Source: Chlorops oryzae
Lineage: Eukaryota > Arthropoda > Insecta > Diptera > Chloropidae
Reading direction: 5' to 3'
DNA length: 64,000 bases
NCBI GenBank assembly: GCA_020466095.1
Contig: CM035808.1
Span: 51,720,125-51,784,124 of the forward strand
Part shown: positions 52,564 through 63,224 of the stretch, one piece after another
Layout: each line of letters opens with the position of its first letter
Numbering within the stretch: the stretch's first letter is position 1
Notes under the pieces: model-generated
What the model saw: the letters and a program-made list of their open reading frames with translations, nothing else
Databases searched by the model: none
What the model was told of the DNA's origin: nothing
Program-made: the position numbers and the translations under genes

Positions 52564-52786
52564 ATGGGAGGTCAAAAGTCAAAGATATCTGACCCCAAAG
52601 CTAACGTAATAAACACTATTGACACAACCGTCCAAAGTTTTGACGCCACCAAAATCGAGATTCTCTTAACAATAATAACCATTATATGTATCAAGCATCA
52701 AACTATTTCTAAAATTATACCAAATGCATAATAAAGTTATCAAGAAAAAGTATCTTAGTCGTGCTTGCAACTTAGATCAGCTATAA
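52564..52786 (+). CDS. Small unassigned ORF 4: myristoylation-type N-terminus and membrane segment, tail in a shifted frame
   Basis: MGGQKSKISDPKANVIN begins a 55-residue ORF with an N-myristoylation-like start (MGxxxS/K) and a hydrophobic segment IEILLTIITIICI. It ends at TAA 52729-52731. An overlapping frame (52724-52786) then encodes the basic HNKVIKKKYLSRACNLDQL, a plausible cytosolic tail, so one frameshift may have split a single protein. The design suggests a membrane-attached small protein. Origin could be viral or LTR-element; not assigned. Confidence 0.45.
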
Positions 52787-52789
52787 CAT

Positions 52790-53363
52790 GGAAAATATAC
52801 GTACCCAACTGAAAGAAATAAAACAGATTTAAACACTCAAAATTTAAATCGCGTCGCGCTAACCGCCGACGAACTTAACACAAAAACAAATCCAAAGACG
52901 GCGTCCCCCCCTCATCAGCAAATCAAGGTTCGCTAGCCATTACTTGTCCCTAACATTTATATTTGGCGATCCCGAGCCAGGAGCCTGGAACCAGTTTCGG
53001 TGGACCACTCCTTGCGGATTGGAGGAAAAGATCCGACACGTCTACCGCACTTCTGACCTCCATACGCTTTGCTGCATTTTCAAGGGCACCGACGATCAAA
53101 GTGCGTACAGCGTATTATATATTAGAAGCGTGGACAATTCCTTTCCCCTCAGCTTCCGCATTTCACATTGCTAACAAACCCCTTGCTATTTGGCGTGAAC
53201 GGTGGCTTTTTCTGCAAGGCAAATAGAGTGACAACAACAACATAGTGATCTAGCGACTCGCAGTCTAATTGTCGGTTCTCCGAAAGTCTTTCCGAATCGG
53301 TTTTCTTTCTTTTCTCTCTATATCAACCGCCTTTGGTATTCATGTGTGTAGATATATGTATAT
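52790..53363. other. Unassigned; possible LTR-element edge
   Basis: CTAACATTTATATTTGGCGATCCCG (at ~52952) has the look of an LTR end followed by a primer-binding site, but I find no partner LTR in the window. No gene supported. Confidence 0.3.
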
Positions 53364-53365
53364 TA

Positions 53366-53823
53366 GGGTGTCCCAAAAAAAAAAATATTTTTTTTTGGAA
53401 CGTAGTTTTTTCGAAAGCCTATGGGTCAAAGTATTTTTGAGAATTTTTTCAGGTTTTTCGTAAAAGGTTTATAGGTTGTGCTAAGCGGATTTTCCTCAAA
53501 AGCCCCACATTTCCAAATTTTTGGGCATAGCTTCTTCGTAAACAATGTTTTTCAGGATTTTTGGGTATAAGTCGGTGGAAAAGTATACAATCTTTTTTCT
53601 CACTTACATAAACTACAAAATATACCAACTTTATAGGCTATTTAGGCATCTTAAGTAGAAATTTTTACGAAAATGTGGGGCTTTTGAGGAAAATTCGCTG
53701 AGCGCAACCTCTAAACCTTTTACGAAAAAACTGAAAAAATTCTCAAAAATACTTTGACCCATAAGCTTTCGGAAACCTTACGTTCTACTATTAAATTCGA
53801 AAAAAAATTTTTTTGGGACACCC
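53366..53823. mobile_element. TA-flanked MITE with ~150-bp inverted arms (458 bp)
   Basis: GGGTGTCCCAAAAAAA at the left and GGGACACCC at the right, TA at 53364-53365 and 53824-53825. The arms share GGGTCAAAGTATTTTTGAG, CGTAAAAGGTTTA and AAAGCCCCACATTT in mirror order. A mariner-type MITE is likely. Confidence 0.85.
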
Positions 53824-53825
53824 TA

Positions 53826-54458
53826 ATGTATATGCATACAGCGATGCTCATTGCATAGGTTTGTTTCGCCATCGTGTGCAGAAATTTGTTATTAATCGCT
53901 TCAAGAAATAGCGAGCGCACATCGAAAATCGAACATACACCGATTGAACGTGCATTATTGAGACAAGGGCAGTGGAATTGCAGGGCGTGTGTGTATGTCG
54001 GCTCCGTTGTTTAATGGTTTGTAACGTGTCCGTGCATATAGGCATACATCGTCACATAAGTATATGCTGCGATGCTTGCGCTCTGCTTACAGTCTGTGAA
54101 TGCAACTGTTGTGATTGAAATTCGAAAGTCTTTATCGAGATTTTTTCCGAACAAATAAAGTATTTCAACTTGATAATTATTGCGATTTTATTGCGTTGTA
54201 CTGAAACGATTTGATTTTTCTTTAACTGAATTCAAGAACAGGAGGCTTACGGGGTGTTTCGAAGGTGAAGGTCTGTATTTGCAGTGCGCTGCGACAGACA
54301 CTGACCGAAAATTTGTTCAACTTCGAATCTTACGGAGTCTATCAAATAACATCGATAACGAAAAGTAAGTTCTTAATTTACAAGTGCGTTACGACCGACA
54401 GTGGTCACCGTGGTACAATTTAACGAGATTAAGACCCATATAACTTTCTGCGATCATC
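53826..54458. other. Unassigned; possible promoter/LTR-like stretch
   Basis: It contains AATAAA (~54155) and a splice-donor-like AAAGTAAGTTC (~54361). It could be the leader of the ORF that follows. No second copy in the window confirms an LTR. Confidence 0.3.
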
Positions 54459-54932
54459 ATGGCGTCCAATTGGATTTTCAACTTCCAACTAGGGAATCTC
54501 AAGGGTTTGTGCCTTTATGCGGCTGATCGTGTTCCAGGGACTTCGACGGAGTTGTTGCTGGAGATCGTTGCGGAAGACATCAAAACCGCTTGGCAACGCG
54601 TCAACAATACCTTCAGTGTAGCTTGTGAAAGAGTTGAATGGAGTGTTGGAGTCGTCGCACGTTTTCGGATCGCTTTGTACGAATCTCAACAGCTCCACGT
54701 TATAGCCAGAGCACAACTCCGCAACATGCTATTGGAGAAAAGATATGCTCCCACAACGCAATCGTGTTCTTTACATCAAGAGCCTTCGTCCTGGGAAGAA
54801 ATAAATGCTGTCATCAGACGCCGCTGTAAGGCTTCTGAGTGCCATTCTAAAATCACACAATTTAAAGCTCCAACTGCAGGTTTCAGCCAAGTGGGATCTC
54901 CAACCATGTTTTTTATGCCGCAACAACGATAA
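54459..54932 (+). CDS. Unassigned 157-codon ORF, possibly Gag-like, cut by Copia
   Basis: ATG 54459, MASNWIFNFQLGNLKG, then ELLLEIVAEDIKTAWQRVNN, RNMLLEKRYAPTTQSC and WEEINAVIRRRCKASECHS. Its composition is protein-like and unlike antisense noise. The spaced helices and an RRRCK...CH end loosely suggest a Gag-type protein of an LTR element. It stops just where Copia sequence (minus strand) begins at ~54937, so it could be truncated there. Weak family call. Confidence 0.4.
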   Translation: MASNWIFNFQLGNLKGLCLYAADRVPGTSTELLLEIVAEDIKTAWQRVNNTFSVACERVEWSVGVVARFRIALYESQQLHVIARAQLRNMLLEKRYAPTTQSCSLHQEPSSWEEINAVIRRRCKASECHSKITQFKAPTAGFSQVGSPTMFFMPQQR

Positions 54933-54936
54933 AATG

Positions 54937-56300
54937 ATGGCGGACATCAATGTGTTTCGACCTGGCTAAATACTTGCTTGTTGCTGCTAGGTGTATCGCA
55001 CTTTGAATGTCGCAAAATATGGTGGTTGGTTGATTTTTCAATTCTGGGTTCAATTCTGATTCTAGTCCACGAAGCCATAGAACTTCTTGAGTCGTCGCTG
55101 ATAGAGCCATATACTCAGCTTCTGTTGTGGAAAGAGCAATGGTTGGTTGATTCTTTGCACCCCAAGACACCGTGCCACATTGAAGAATGCATTCGTAACC
55201 TGTTACAGACCTGCACTCGTCGCTATCACTTACCCAATCTGAATCTGAATACGTCAATAGCTGTTTGTTGCTATTCTTTCGAAACACCAGCTTGGCTGTC
55301 ATTGTACCCTGAAGGTACCGGAACACCCTATTTACAGCTTGCCAATGACCCTTGCCGGGATTATTTTTAAACTTACTTCGTTTGTTTACTGCAAACCAAA
55401 TATCTGGTCTTGTACACTGTGCAACAAACATTAAACTCCCAATTGCTTGTTGATAAGGAATCGTCAACATCTCTTTTTTTTCATCTTCATTTTTGGGAGA
55501 CATATCCTTCGACAATTTAACATTAGGATACATAGGGGTCTTAAACATTTCAGAGATATGCTCCTCTTGATCTTAATATATATCACCATTTTGTCTTGAT
55601 ATGCGGATTCCCAAACAATATTTAGCTTCACCTAGAAATTTCATTTTGACTTTGCCCATCAAATTCAATCCCAAATCATTACAAAATTTTGGTTCATTAC
55701 CAAATAATAATATGTCATCAACATAAATAGACAAAAAAGTAATCAATTTGCTTTGGTGGTGAAAATATATGCATGGATCAACTTTTGAGCGCGGTAATCC
55801 TAACTTACAGAGCACTGCATCCAATTTCGTGTTCCATACAAGGCTCGACTGCTTTAAGCCATAAATTGCCTTCTTCAATTTCAAAACTTCACCCTTTTTC
55901 CGATGTTGATACCTGTTGGTTGCTCAATGTAAGTACCGCATAGAGGAATACCTTACCACGGGCGAGTAAGTTTCTTCATAGTCGATACCTTTCTTCTGGC
56001 TGTAACTTTTGGCAACTAACCGAGCTTTATATCGAATGCTATTGTTCTGCTCCTTCTTTATTTTAAATACCCATTTGGTTTTTATAACATAAACTCCAGC
56101 TGGCTTTTCTACGACTTCTCATGTCTCATTGTCCAGCAATGATTTTATCTCGCTGTTCATGGCTTCAAGCCACTTGTCTTTATCATCTCCTGATAAAGCA
56201 TCTTCAATCCTTTCTGGATCTTTGTCACATACTTTAGCAGTATATACAACCCTATTCTTTTGAGCTAATCGTTCACTTCATTATCCCCCACTTATGATCA
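54937..56300 (-). pseudogene. Copia pol fragment: reverse transcriptase and RNase H
   Basis: Minus strand, from high to low coordinates: KWLEAMNSEIKSLLDNETW (~56170), then KLKKAIYGLKQS, IYVDDILLFG (catalytic YVDD) in frame 55884-55573, then 55548-54913 with QAIGSLMFVAQCTRPDIWFAV, SDSDWVSDSDECRS, LSTTEAEYMALS and SKHIDVRHHF, the ordered RNase H blocks of Copia elements. Breaks lie at ~55885-55925 and ~55560. The 3' end is truncated after HHF and joins unrelated sequence; no 3' LTR. Copia gag in the same orientation lies at 60661-61281. Confidence 0.9.
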
Positions 56301-56412
56301 TTCTGAATATCTGATGAACATGATTGGAAATCGCTACTGCCATCTTCGCAATCGGTATTTACCACCCGCACTGCAACTCTATACAAAGGTTTCGGATGTT
56401 TTTGTCGTGCAT

Positions 56413-56512
56413 NNNNNNNNNNNNNNNNNNNNNNNNNNNNNNNNNNNNNNNNNNNNNNNNNNNNNNNNNNNNNNNNNNNNNNNNNNNNNNNNNNNNNNNN
56501 NNNNNNNNNNNN
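56413..56512. other. Assembly gap (100 N)
   Basis: Exactly 100 N, a conventional unknown-size scaffold gap. Linkage across it is not proven by sequence. Confidence 0.99.
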
Positions 56513-56920
56513 TCTACCGTCTTAGAGGCTTAAGACCGATGCTCTCTTATATGCACCTCGCTCGTGCAAGTCAGATGATTACCTATCCAAGGATACAGGA
56601 CCAATGCTCATCACTGGCAAGAACGTATCCGTTCCAGCCAAAAAAGGCGTTACTACGTCTGGCGCACCTCGCTCGTGCACGCCACACGTAAGGATTCACA
56701 AAACTCGATACAATGTAAGCGGTGTAACAGCGCTAAACTCTCATCAGCCCAGCTTCTTAAATTGAGGCCCGTTGGAACCAGGAACTATTTATATTTTTCT
56801 CTGTATAAATAGAATATGTGTAGTACTAGATATAAGATTCGAATATTTACTGTTAGTTTCGCAAATTAAGAAAGATTCAGTAAAGTCACGCAAAGTTTAA
56901 AAAAAAAAAAAAAAAAAAAA
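56513..56920. other. Unassigned segment ending in poly(A)
   Basis: The phrase CACCTCGCTCGTGCA occurs twice, and a TATA-like TATAAATAG lies at ~56805. A run of ~22 A (56899-56920) ends it and directly abuts transposase coding sequence. It could be the tail of a retrotransposed copy; not identified. Confidence 0.35.
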
Positions 56921-59844
56921 GATCCCAAAGGCGAAAACTGCAAGCTATTAATGATACAGTAGGCAAATCAAATGTGCAGAGTGCATTTTTACACCAACTG
57001 AGATCAAAAAAGTCATTTCTTAAAGCTAAGCTTGTTGAAGATGTTGTGGTGACTGATAACACAGAAATGGACTCCTCTGAAACTCTACCATTTTCAGGTC
57101 AAAAATATAGTCCCGAAGAAGCACTTGCACTTTTTTTTAGATTTAAAACTTACAAAGCACCAATATATGCTATTAAGACTTTCTGCTTTAAATAAAAGAT
57201 TGAATATATATCCCCCCTATGCGGAAGTACTACAAGCCAAAAAAGCGTGCTATCCTGAGAAGATTCACATAACACAAAAATCCGCTGAAATAAATTTGCA
57301 ATCGCTTTTAGACCATACTGTCGAAAGACTCATTTTGAGTTTCGAAAATGACATTTTGCAAAATATGACCAACAGTAGTGAAGTTGTACTAATTGGCAAA
57401 TGGGGATGTGATGGGTCATCTGGGCAGCGAGAATATAAACAAGCTTTTAAAGAAGAAGTAAGCGATTCAAATCTTTTCATGACTTCTTTCGTTCCACTAC
57501 GCTTTCGAGTTTTTAAAGAAAATACTTTTGTCGATATCTGGAAAAATGTTACTCCGTCTTCATCCAAATACTGCAGACCAATAAAATTTGAATTTCACAA
57601 GGAGAGTTCTGAATTTGTGCAAAATGAAGTTTCAGATATTACAGCTCAAATTTCCAATCTTAGTCCAATGAAATATAACCGAAATAGTTATTGTTTTGAT
57701 GTTAAATATGAACTTTTGTTGACGATGGTTGATGGAAAAGTTTGTCAGGCCATAACTAAAACAAAATCAACTTCAACATGCATCGTTTGCCAGCAACCCA
57801 TTAGCCAGCTAAATAAACTTCCCGCTCCAGAAAGAGTTGATAAAACTGCCTTCGAATTCGGTCTTGCTCCTCTTCATGCTAGAATTCGGTTGATGGAATT
57901 TGTATTGAAAATTGCATATGATTTAGATTTTGGCGAAAACGCAACCGTAAGAAACAAACCCGAAAATAAGCAAAAAAGAGCAGAGGCGAAAGAACGAATT
58001 CAAAAAGGGTTTAAAAAAATCGGTTTAATTATTGATAAACCCAAACAAGGTGATGGGAACTCAAACGATGGAAATACGGCCCGAAGATTTTTTTCCAATC
58101 CCGAACTTGCTGCCAGTATAACTGGTGTAAATGTCGACTTGATTCAAAAATTTAAAACACTCACAGAAGTTCTTTGTTGCAACCAAATGATTGATGTTAA
58201 TAAGTATGAAATCTTTGCCAAAGAAACAATAGACGTATACAATATAAATTATTACTGGAGGAAAATCACTCCAACAGTTCACAAAATTTTATACCATGGT
58301 GCAGACATAATTAAGTACTTCGAACAAATCTATATACCCATTGGACATTTATCGGAAGAAGCCCAAGAAAAAAGGAATAAGGACTACAAATACTACAGGG
58401 AGCATAATACTAGAAAGATGACCAGAGAGAGTACCAACGAAGATTTACTTCATATTATGCTATGCTCTTCTGATCCCTTCTTATCACTAGGGATCGGATT
58501 TTACATATTTAAAATATATTTTATTTTTTGGAATAATTTAAATATAAAATATGTTTAAATATCTTTACATATCTTTGAATATTTTCAAATATTTTTCAAT
58601 ATAAGCGCAGTAGGCGATAGTAAAATATATTCAACCACAACGGCAAAAAATTTTGTCAATCCGGAAATTTTTGAAAATGAGCAAAAACAAAAATCTCATA
58701 ACGAAGTGGTTGCGTATAATAAACTGCGAGTACCTGGAGATTCAAAATGGTGATCAAGTATAATGTTAGCTATGTAAATGCATCGTAAGTTTTTGGTTTC
58801 TATTGCTCATTATGAGATAAAAGGTAATCTTTTGTTGCCTTTAAGGTTAAAAGCAAAAAAATCTTTGCTGTAGCAACATATTAAGACTAAATCACACAAA
58901 AATAAATGTGCTTCAAATTTTATTTGTTTCAGATGTGTCACACATTTTTTTGAGCAATTATATGTGAATTGCACACGTAGTGTCATCTCACCTTTATTTA
59001 GGGTTATTTTTTTGTATTCAATTTTGAAGATGAATTTTTTGTATTTTTACTTGTATTTTCAAGCTCCTTACTATGATTTAATGTAAATTCGCATATACTA
59101 CAAAAAATGAAGAAGAAATTAATACCACATTGTAGTATAGGTCCTAAATTTTAATTTCACATATAAATCATTATGTTTGAACCACAAGCAACTAAAATAT
59201 AGCATATTAAATTTGGACAACTTTCGAAGCTCTGTCAAATAAAAAACCCAAAGATTTTGAAAACTGCAACTTCAGAGGCGTGGTACGCTTAAACGGTTCA
59301 ACATATTGGTATAATTATTTTTGATTTTTCTTAGTACAAGTATAACCTGTTAGTAATACTCAAAATTTGAAAACAATTTTAACTTTAATTATTGGTATTT
59401 TTGGCCACTTTCGCGGCACTGTGCGTCTTTCTGATTTCCTATCTATAAATTAGACAGTTGTAATGGCCCAAAAACCTAGGTACTGTACCTAGGTACAATT
59501 TTCAGTACCTTGGACCTGGACCTTTGTTTTACAAACAACTGTACCTGAACCTAAGTCCAAAAAAAATGAAACTGTTACAACACTGAAGTAAGATATATCT
59601 CGATTAAGTTCGGCGCTGTTTGAAAATATCTGTAGATATTTTTCTAATTGAATTAACATATTTTTAAATAAAAACAAAATATTTAAAATATTTTTTAAAT
59701 ATATTTTGAATATGTTTGAATATTTTTTAAATATTTTTTTACATATGTAAAATCCGATCCCTACTTATCACATATGAGATACAAGTGGAAAGCACCCGAT
59801 AATGAATTAAGCGAAGAAGTTAAAGATTTACTAATTGCTACTTA
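56920..59844 (+). pseudogene. RAG1/Transib-like transposase (5'-truncated, frameshifted, split by a MITE)
   Basis: Coding text opens right after the poly(A): RSQRRKLQAINDTVGKS, then FSGQKYSPEEALAL. An extra T in a T8 run (~57131-57138) shifts to frame 57125-58558. In that frame: first catalytic Asp in KWGCDGSSGQREYKQ (residue 96), second in LTMVDGKV (203), a C-x2-C finger CIVC (219/222), LHARIRLMEF, GNSNDGNTARRFF, the H-x4-H pair HKILYH (386/391), and the catalytic Glu region IGHLSEEAQEKRNKD (~411). This order of D, D, CxxC, HxxxxH, E is that of the RAG1 core and Transib transposases. A hAT-type MITE interrupts at 58488-59763. The tail resumes as HMRYKWKAPDNELSEEVKDL and stops at TAG 59842-59844. 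No Transib-type CACWRTG ends were found. Confidence 0.88.
58488..59763. mobile_element. hAT-type MITE inserted in the Transib-like transposase (1276 bp)
   Basis: TAGGGATCGGATTTTACATA at the left, the exact complement at the right. The 8-bp duplication CTTATCAC is at 58480-58487 and 59764-59771 and fits nTnnnnAn. The interior is AT-rich with AAATATTT repeats near both ends and no transposase. Confidence 0.94.
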
Positions 59845-59900
59845 GTTTCCGTTTCATCCGATTTCATATTGAAAACATAAAAACCGTTGTAAATTATACA
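59845..59900. other. 3' flank of the transposase gene
   Basis: Short stretch between the TAG and the DINE start. No terminal inverted repeat is recognisable. Confidence 0.4.
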
Positions 59901-60340
59901 TTTTTATACCCGACACATTCTGTGTCGAGGGTATATTGCGTTTGTTGGGTTGTGTGTAACACCCAGAACCAGTCGAGATGGACCATAAAAATGTATATAA
60001 AAATGATCAGCGTCACCAGGAGATTCGATTTAGCCATGTCCGTCCGTATGTCTGTCCGTCTGTCTGTATACAGTTTTCTTATCGAAGGAGTTGAGCTATC
60101 TTGACAAAATTTGGTATGCGTGCTCACGGGGACATGAGTAAGAACAAATTCGAGAATGGACCTGATCGGACCATTTTTAGGGGTACCTCAGTTACTAGGG
60201 TCTGTTACGAAAATCACAAAACTGCTTTAAAATCGAATTTCTTCAAAAGTGGGCGTAGCAAATGGGCGGTTTTCATAAAGAAAATTAACAAAAGTCGATA
60301 TATGGGGCCCCTTATGTCCTTAAACGCCTCTTGATATTAA
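59901..60340. mobile_element. DINE/mini-me element, 5' part
   Basis: TTTTTATACCCGACACATTC with a TATACCC...GGGTATA stem, GATCAGCGTCACCAGGAG before a GTCY tract (60036-60070), then GTGGGCGTAGCAAATGGGCG. The 3' hairpin and ACTTGTTT end are absent, so it is truncated; the right limit is approximate. Confidence 0.7.
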
Positions 60341-60660
60341 AAATTATTTCATGTGTGTCTGAGTTTTTCAGTTTTAAATTACCAGTATCCCAAAACAATA
60401 AAATAAGTGCAGAATATTCTGATTAAATTATTTAGTGCGAATTTTATTTGAATTTGGTAGTTCAAACTCTAAAACAGAACATAATGTGAGAAGAAAATAT
60501 TTTATAAAACATGAAAATTCCCTTGAAAACAACATTTTTCAAGTTTACCGCTAAATTAAACTACTTTTTAATTTTTCAATCAAAAAAAAATTTCGTTCCG
60601 TTACTCTATATTCTTTTGTCTCTCAAATGGCGAAAAAATTATATGATTGTCTCTATTGGT
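60341..60660. other. No gene seen
   Basis: AT-rich. Its right border carries GTCTGAACCACTG (60698-60710, inside the Copia gag frame), which looks like a TIR end, but no left partner is visible. Confidence 0.35.
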
Positions 60661-61281
60661 TCAAAAGTTACAGATTTTTGACCGACCTAACCTCAGTCTG
60701 AACCACTGTGCGTCGTTTGCTTGTTTTCGTCTCTCTTGCTCTTCTTGGAGTTTCGCACTCAAAAAACCCAAACTCGGTAAAACGTCTTTCGTCTCAATTG
60801 CAATGACGAAATTTTCGAAGCTTCTAGGTAAACTTGAAAGTAGCATTATCGCGACCAGCTCATCTGCCAAAACTATTCCTGTTTCCGCCAACTTTTCCAC
60901 GACTTCTGTGAACCTATTCACATGCTGCAACACCTCTTCTCCTTCCGCCATTTGCATACTCACAAGACTTTTGTAAAGCGTCACTTTCTTTACTGGCCCC
61001 AATGCCTGATACATCCTTTTGAGCTTCACCCATGCTTCCAAAGATGACTTGCAATTCTTTATATGCACCAGTTGAGATGTCTTTACGCTCAGCAATAAAG
61101 TCGCCAATGCTTTTTCGTCCGCTGCATCCCATATGTCCGCTACCTCTTCGGTTTTCACATACTTGCCGCTAACGATCTTCCACATATCCGCGTGGATAAG
61201 CACGCTCTTCATCTGCACGCTCCAGACCTCATAGTTATTGTGGTCTAACTTCTCAATCTGCATAAGATTCGGAGTTGTCAT
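60661..61281 (-). pseudogene. Copia gag, C-terminally truncated
   Basis: ATG 61281, MTTPNLMQIEKLDHNNYEVW (the Copia Gag opening with the NNYxxW motif), then DEKALATLLLSVKTSQLVHI, KKVTLYKSLVSMQMAEGEEV, LLSSLPRSFENFVIAIET and LQEEQERRKQANDA. After ~60710 the text departs from Gag and no nucleocapsid follows. It is preceded by the primer site and 5' LTR, so this is the 5' end of a Copia element. The pol part in the same orientation starts near 56300; whether both belong to one copy cannot be settled across the gap. Confidence 0.88.
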
Positions 61282-61344
61282 CTTTTCCGCGAATTAACTC
61301 GAACTATATAACTCGTTAAAAACTCTCGCAGCTGTTAACGCTTT

Positions 61345-61359
61345 GTGCCCATAACCATT
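61345..61359 (-). promoter_or_regulatory. Copia primer-binding site
   Basis: In element sense TGGTTATGGGCA directly after the LTR, the Copia-type site that pairs with an internal part of initiator tRNA-Met. Confidence 0.75.
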
Positions 61360-61560
61360 TGTTGGCGTAAATTGTACAAAGAGTTTTATTCTCTAGTCCG
61401 AGAATAAGAAAACAGTTATACTTTATGCTATTCGAACGGAGTTTATTTACGATGTGTTTCGTTTAATAGTTGTAGACGAACTGACAAAGCAAGAATGTTG
61501 AAATACATAGAAACGAGTTATGTGGCGTTGCCACCTAAATACGATGAATGTACGTTGCCA
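61360..61560 (-). repeat. Copia 5' LTR (201 bp)
   Basis: Element sense TGGCAACGTACATTC...CGCCAACA. It contains AATAAA close to its end and abuts the primer site. No partner LTR in the window; the outer end is inferred. Confidence 0.65.
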
Positions 61561-61564
61561 CGAT

Positions 61565-62993
61565 TTTTAACAAAATTTTTTTCGTAGTCCCTTCTTGGGT
61601 CGTGGGAAGTGGTTCAGAAGTTTCAAAAATCACGATTTTTAACGTTTTTCGTAGATCACTTTTTTACTATACATCCCAGCTTATTGAAATTTGGTGTGTG
61701 TATAGCTACTATGTAGACTTAAGCTTTCACTGAAAAAAAATTGCGACATCGCTATATTTATGGTCATCATCCTACACATTAGAAAAAACACTCTCTTATT
61801 CTGTATACAAAAATGATTTTTTTTGTTTCTTCTGATTGTGTATTTTGCCGCCAAATAAAGTCTACACTTATGGTTAAATTTTGACCATGACCACCATTCG
61901 CGACATTCGCAAAAATTTGATTTTCACTATTTTGAATTGAGTATTTCGCAGCTAGACAAAATGTCCTCTAGCGGTAAAAATTTGACCATGATCACCATTC
62001 GCGAAATTCGAAAAAATTTGATTTACACTATTTTGAATTGAGTACTACGTAGCAAGGCAAAATGTCCTCTAACGGTTTAAATTTGACCATGACCGCCATT
62101 CGCGAAATTCGCAAAATTTTTATTTTCGCTATTTTCAATTGAGTATTTCGCAGCTAGACAAAATGTCCTCTAACGGTTAAAATTTGACCACGACCGCCAT
62201 TCGCGAAAATCGCAAAAATTTGATTTTCACTATTTTGAATTAAGTATTTCGCAGCTAGACAAAATGTCCTCTAACGGTTAAAACTTGATCAAGCCACCAT
62301 TCGCGAAATTGCCAAAAATTTGATTTTCTCTATTTTAATTGAGTATTTCGCTGCTAGAAAAAATGTCCTCTAATGGTTAAAATTTGACCACGAGCACCAT
62401 CCGCGAAAATTTGATTTTCACTATTTTGAATTCAGTATTTCGCAGCTAGACAAAATGTCCTCTAACGGTTAAAATTTGACCATGACCACCATTCGCGAAT
62501 TTCGCAAAAATTTGATTTTCTTTATTTTGATTTGAGTATTTCGCAGCTAGACAAAATGACCTCTAACGCTTAAAATTTGACCATTACCACCATTCGCGAA
62601 ATTCGCAAAAATTTGATTTTCACTATTTTGAATTGAGTATTTCGCAGCTAGACAAAATGTCATCTAACGGTTAAAATTTGACCATGACCACCATTCGCGA
62701 AATTCGCAAGAATTTGATTTTCACTATTTTGAATTGAGTATTTCGCAGGTATACAAACTGTCCTCTAACGCTTAAAATTTTAGCATGCCCACCATTCGCT
62801 AAAAATTTGTACTTAATAATAATTTCGAGTTTGTGAAGCTAAATCGAAGCTCAGATAAGGTGTAGCTAGATATCCAAGCTAGAACAACGAAAGCGGCAGG
62901 AATTTTTGTTTAGATAATGCTTTAATATATTTTGAGCTGAGGAAAAGGTATGTGTAAAATCGGCTTAGCCGATGTAAACTTCTTTACTTGTTT
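61565..62993. mobile_element. DINE/mini-me element with expanded 101-bp array (5'-truncated)
   Basis: It matches the element at 63060 from CGTAGTCCC onward and ends with GGAAAAGGTATG, the hairpin ATCGGCTTAGCCGAT and AAACTTCTTTACTTGTTT. The 5' start and GTCY tract are missing, lost at the Copia LTR border. Confidence 0.85.
61840..62812. repeat. 101-bp tandem repeat array, about ten units
   Basis: TTGACCATGACCACCATTCG or variants at 61881, 61982, 62083, 62184, 62285, 62384, 62476, 62577, 62678 and a decayed one at 62779. Spacing is 101 except for two shorter units (99 and 92). Each has TGAGTATTTCGCAGCTAGAC and AATGTCCTCTAACGG. Confidence 0.95.
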
Positions 62994-63059
62994 AAGAATA
63001 AAATGTTAATATATATCTTAAAAAATTCAATTGTGATAAAACGTATTTGACTCGGTATT

Positions 63060-63192
63060 TTTTTATACCTTTTCCGAAGGAAAGGGTATATTAAGTTTGG
63101 CTCGGAGTATGTAACATACCAAAGGAGTCGCGATAGATATAGACATATATATATATTCTTGATCAGGTTGACAAGAGGAGTCGATCTAGCCA

Positions 63193-63224
<32 letters not shown>

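Noticed and set aside
57265..57567. Minus-strand ORF opposite the transposase
   Set aside because: Antisense shadow of the conserved catalytic region.
59845..59900. 3' terminal inverted repeat of the Transib-like element
   Set aside because: I looked for CATTGTG-type ends after the TAG and for CACWRTG before the coding region and saw no convincing pair.
61840..62812. Possible CRISPR-like array
   Set aside because: Units are contiguous 101-bp tandem repeats without unique spacers, in a eukaryotic mobile element.
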